Assembly: GCA_035302145.1 (NCBI GenBank)
Contig: DATGSX010000061.1
Location: forward strand, 1-33,711
Direction of reading: 5' to 3'
From: JAJYTI01 sp035302145
GTDB taxonomy: Bacteria > Bacteroidota > Bacteroidia > Flavobacteriales > Flavobacteriaceae
DNA: 33,711 bases
In this document: piece after piece, positions 33,109-33,711 of the stretch
Layout: each line of letters opens with the position of its first letter
Position numbering within the stretch: the first letter of the stretch is position 1
Program-made: the position numbers and the translations under genes
The notes under the pieces: generated by a model
What the model saw: only the letters and a program-made list of their open reading frames with translations
The model's database searches: none
What the model was told of the DNA's origin: nothing

Positions 33109-33711
33109 ATGAAGAGAGTATTGATTACCGGTGCAGCCGGTTTTTTAGGATCGCATTTATGCGATAAGTTTATAAAAGAAGGATATAGCGTAATTGGGAT
33201 GGACAACCTAATTACTGGTGATTTGAAGAATATTGAGCATCTTTTTCTAAATGAGAATTTTGTTTTTTACAATCACGATGTCACAACATTTGTTCATGTG
33301 CCTGGAAAGTTAGACTATATCTTGCATTTCGCATCTCCAGCAAGTCCGATTGACTATCTTAAAATTCCTATTCATACCCTAAAAGTTGGATCTTTGGGAA
33401 CCCATAATTTATTGGGATTAGCTCGTGAAAAAAACGCACGTATTCTTATTGCATCAACATCAGAGGTTTATGGCGACCCATTGGTACATCCACAATCCGA
33501 AGAGTATTACGGAAACGTGAGTTCTATAGGACCACGTGGAGTATATGACGAAGCCAAACGATTTCAAGAGTCCATTACTATGGCATACCACCGATACCAC
33601 GGGATGGAAACACGAATTGCACGCATTTTCAACACCTATGGTCCTCGAATGCGACTTAATGATGGACGGGTAATTCCAGCTTTTATGGGACAAGCATTGA
33701 GAGGAGAGGAC
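33109..33711 (+). CDS. UDP-glucuronate decarboxylase (UDP-xylose synthase), 5' part
   Basis: 201 codons from ATG 33109, cut by the end of the window; the full protein should be about 310-330 residues. Extended SDR: GAAGFLGSHL (8-17), HFASPASPIDY, STSEVYGDP and YDEAKRFQE with the catalytic Tyr/Lys. HFASPASP, GPRGVYDEAKR and FNTYGPRM..DGRV together are typical of UXS rather than of UDP-glucose 4-epimerase or RmlB. It converts UDP-glucuronate to UDP-xylose, or to UDP-4-keto-pentose in some relatives. A UDP-glucose dehydrogenase would be needed as supplier and is not in the window. Ninety-one bases separate it from the GT26 gene. Confidence 0.9.
   Translation, partial: MKRVLITGAAGFLGSHLCDKFIKEGYSVIGMDNLITGDLKNIEHLFLNENFVFYNHDVTTFVHVPGKLDYILHFASPASPIDYLKIPIHTLKVGSLGTHNLLGLAREKNARILIASTSEVYGDPLVHPQSEEYYGNVSSIGPRGVYDEAKRFQESITMAYHRYHGMETRIARIFNTYGPRMRLNDGRVIPAFMGQALRGED

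Noticed and set aside
33540..33555. CCACGTGG in the UDP-glucuronate decarboxylase gene
   Set aside because: Encodes the conserved GPRGVY motif; flanks do not match parS.
1..33711. CRISPR arrays, tRNA, rRNA, riboswitches, toxin-antitoxin or phage-defence genes
   Set aside because: I looked for repeat-spacer patterns, cloverleaf-type sequences and known defence families on both strands and saw none.

Overview
The window is AT-rich (my impression is the mid-30s % GC) and reads as a chromosomal segment from a Bacteroidota bacterium, probably near the Flavobacteriales. Support comes from the gene families (DUF4175 and DUF4837 proteins, a Bacteroidota-type YbeY, a bacterial GH3 protein, a lone short TatA, a possible type IX secretion-domain remnant) and from repeated TAnnTTTG promoter boxes, the Bacteroidota -7 element, just upstream of start codons.

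Layout. (1) 1-287: the end of an IS21-like insertion sequence abutting the last ~48 codons of a mechanosensitive channel gene (mscS type). (2) 611-2347: a stand-alone ATP-sulfurylase-family protein whose sulfate-site motifs are altered and which has a long C-terminal tail. (3) 2372-9292: a possible 37-residue membrane peptide, then DUF4175 - ybeY - mnmG - SAM methyltransferase. Two parS-like ParB sites flank mnmG: a perfect palindrome at 6518-6533 and an exact match to the classical consensus at 8427-8442, which overlaps the methyltransferase start. (4) 9436-14727: holB (minus), pgk, a LysM lytic transglycosylase, a DUF4837 lipoprotein, and tatA (minus) behind a strong bidirectional terminator. 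(5) 14836-31266: one co-directional run of 16.4 kb. It opens with an M23 envelope protein, a GH3 protein and an uncharacterised protein with a nucleoside-phosphorylase-like C-terminus. It continues without a sizeable gap into a surface-polysaccharide locus: a Wzz-like co-polymerase, rmlBACD (dTDP-L-rhamnose), wecB (UDP-ManNAc), a Wzx-like flippase, three Wzy/WaaL-like membrane proteins and two GT4 glycosyltransferases. (6) 31267-32261: about 1 kb without a confident gene, holding a 132-codon unrecognised ORF and a fragment resembling a type IX sorting domain. (7) 32262-end: a WecG/TagA/CpsF glycosyltransferase and the 5' part of a UDP-glucuronate decarboxylase, cut by the window end.

The polysaccharide genes form a partial Wzx/Wzy-type pathway: nucleotide-sugar synthesis (rhamnose, ManNAc, probably xylose), glycosyl transfer, flipping, polymerisation and length control. 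The initiating phosphoglycosyl transferase and an outer-membrane exporter are not in the window. The most unusual items are the parS pair around mnmG, the promoter boxes so close to start codons that leaderless mRNAs are expected, the ATP-sulfurylase variant, and the uncharacterised phosphorylase-like protein joining the GH3 and polysaccharide genes. I did not find a clearly new defence or mobile system.
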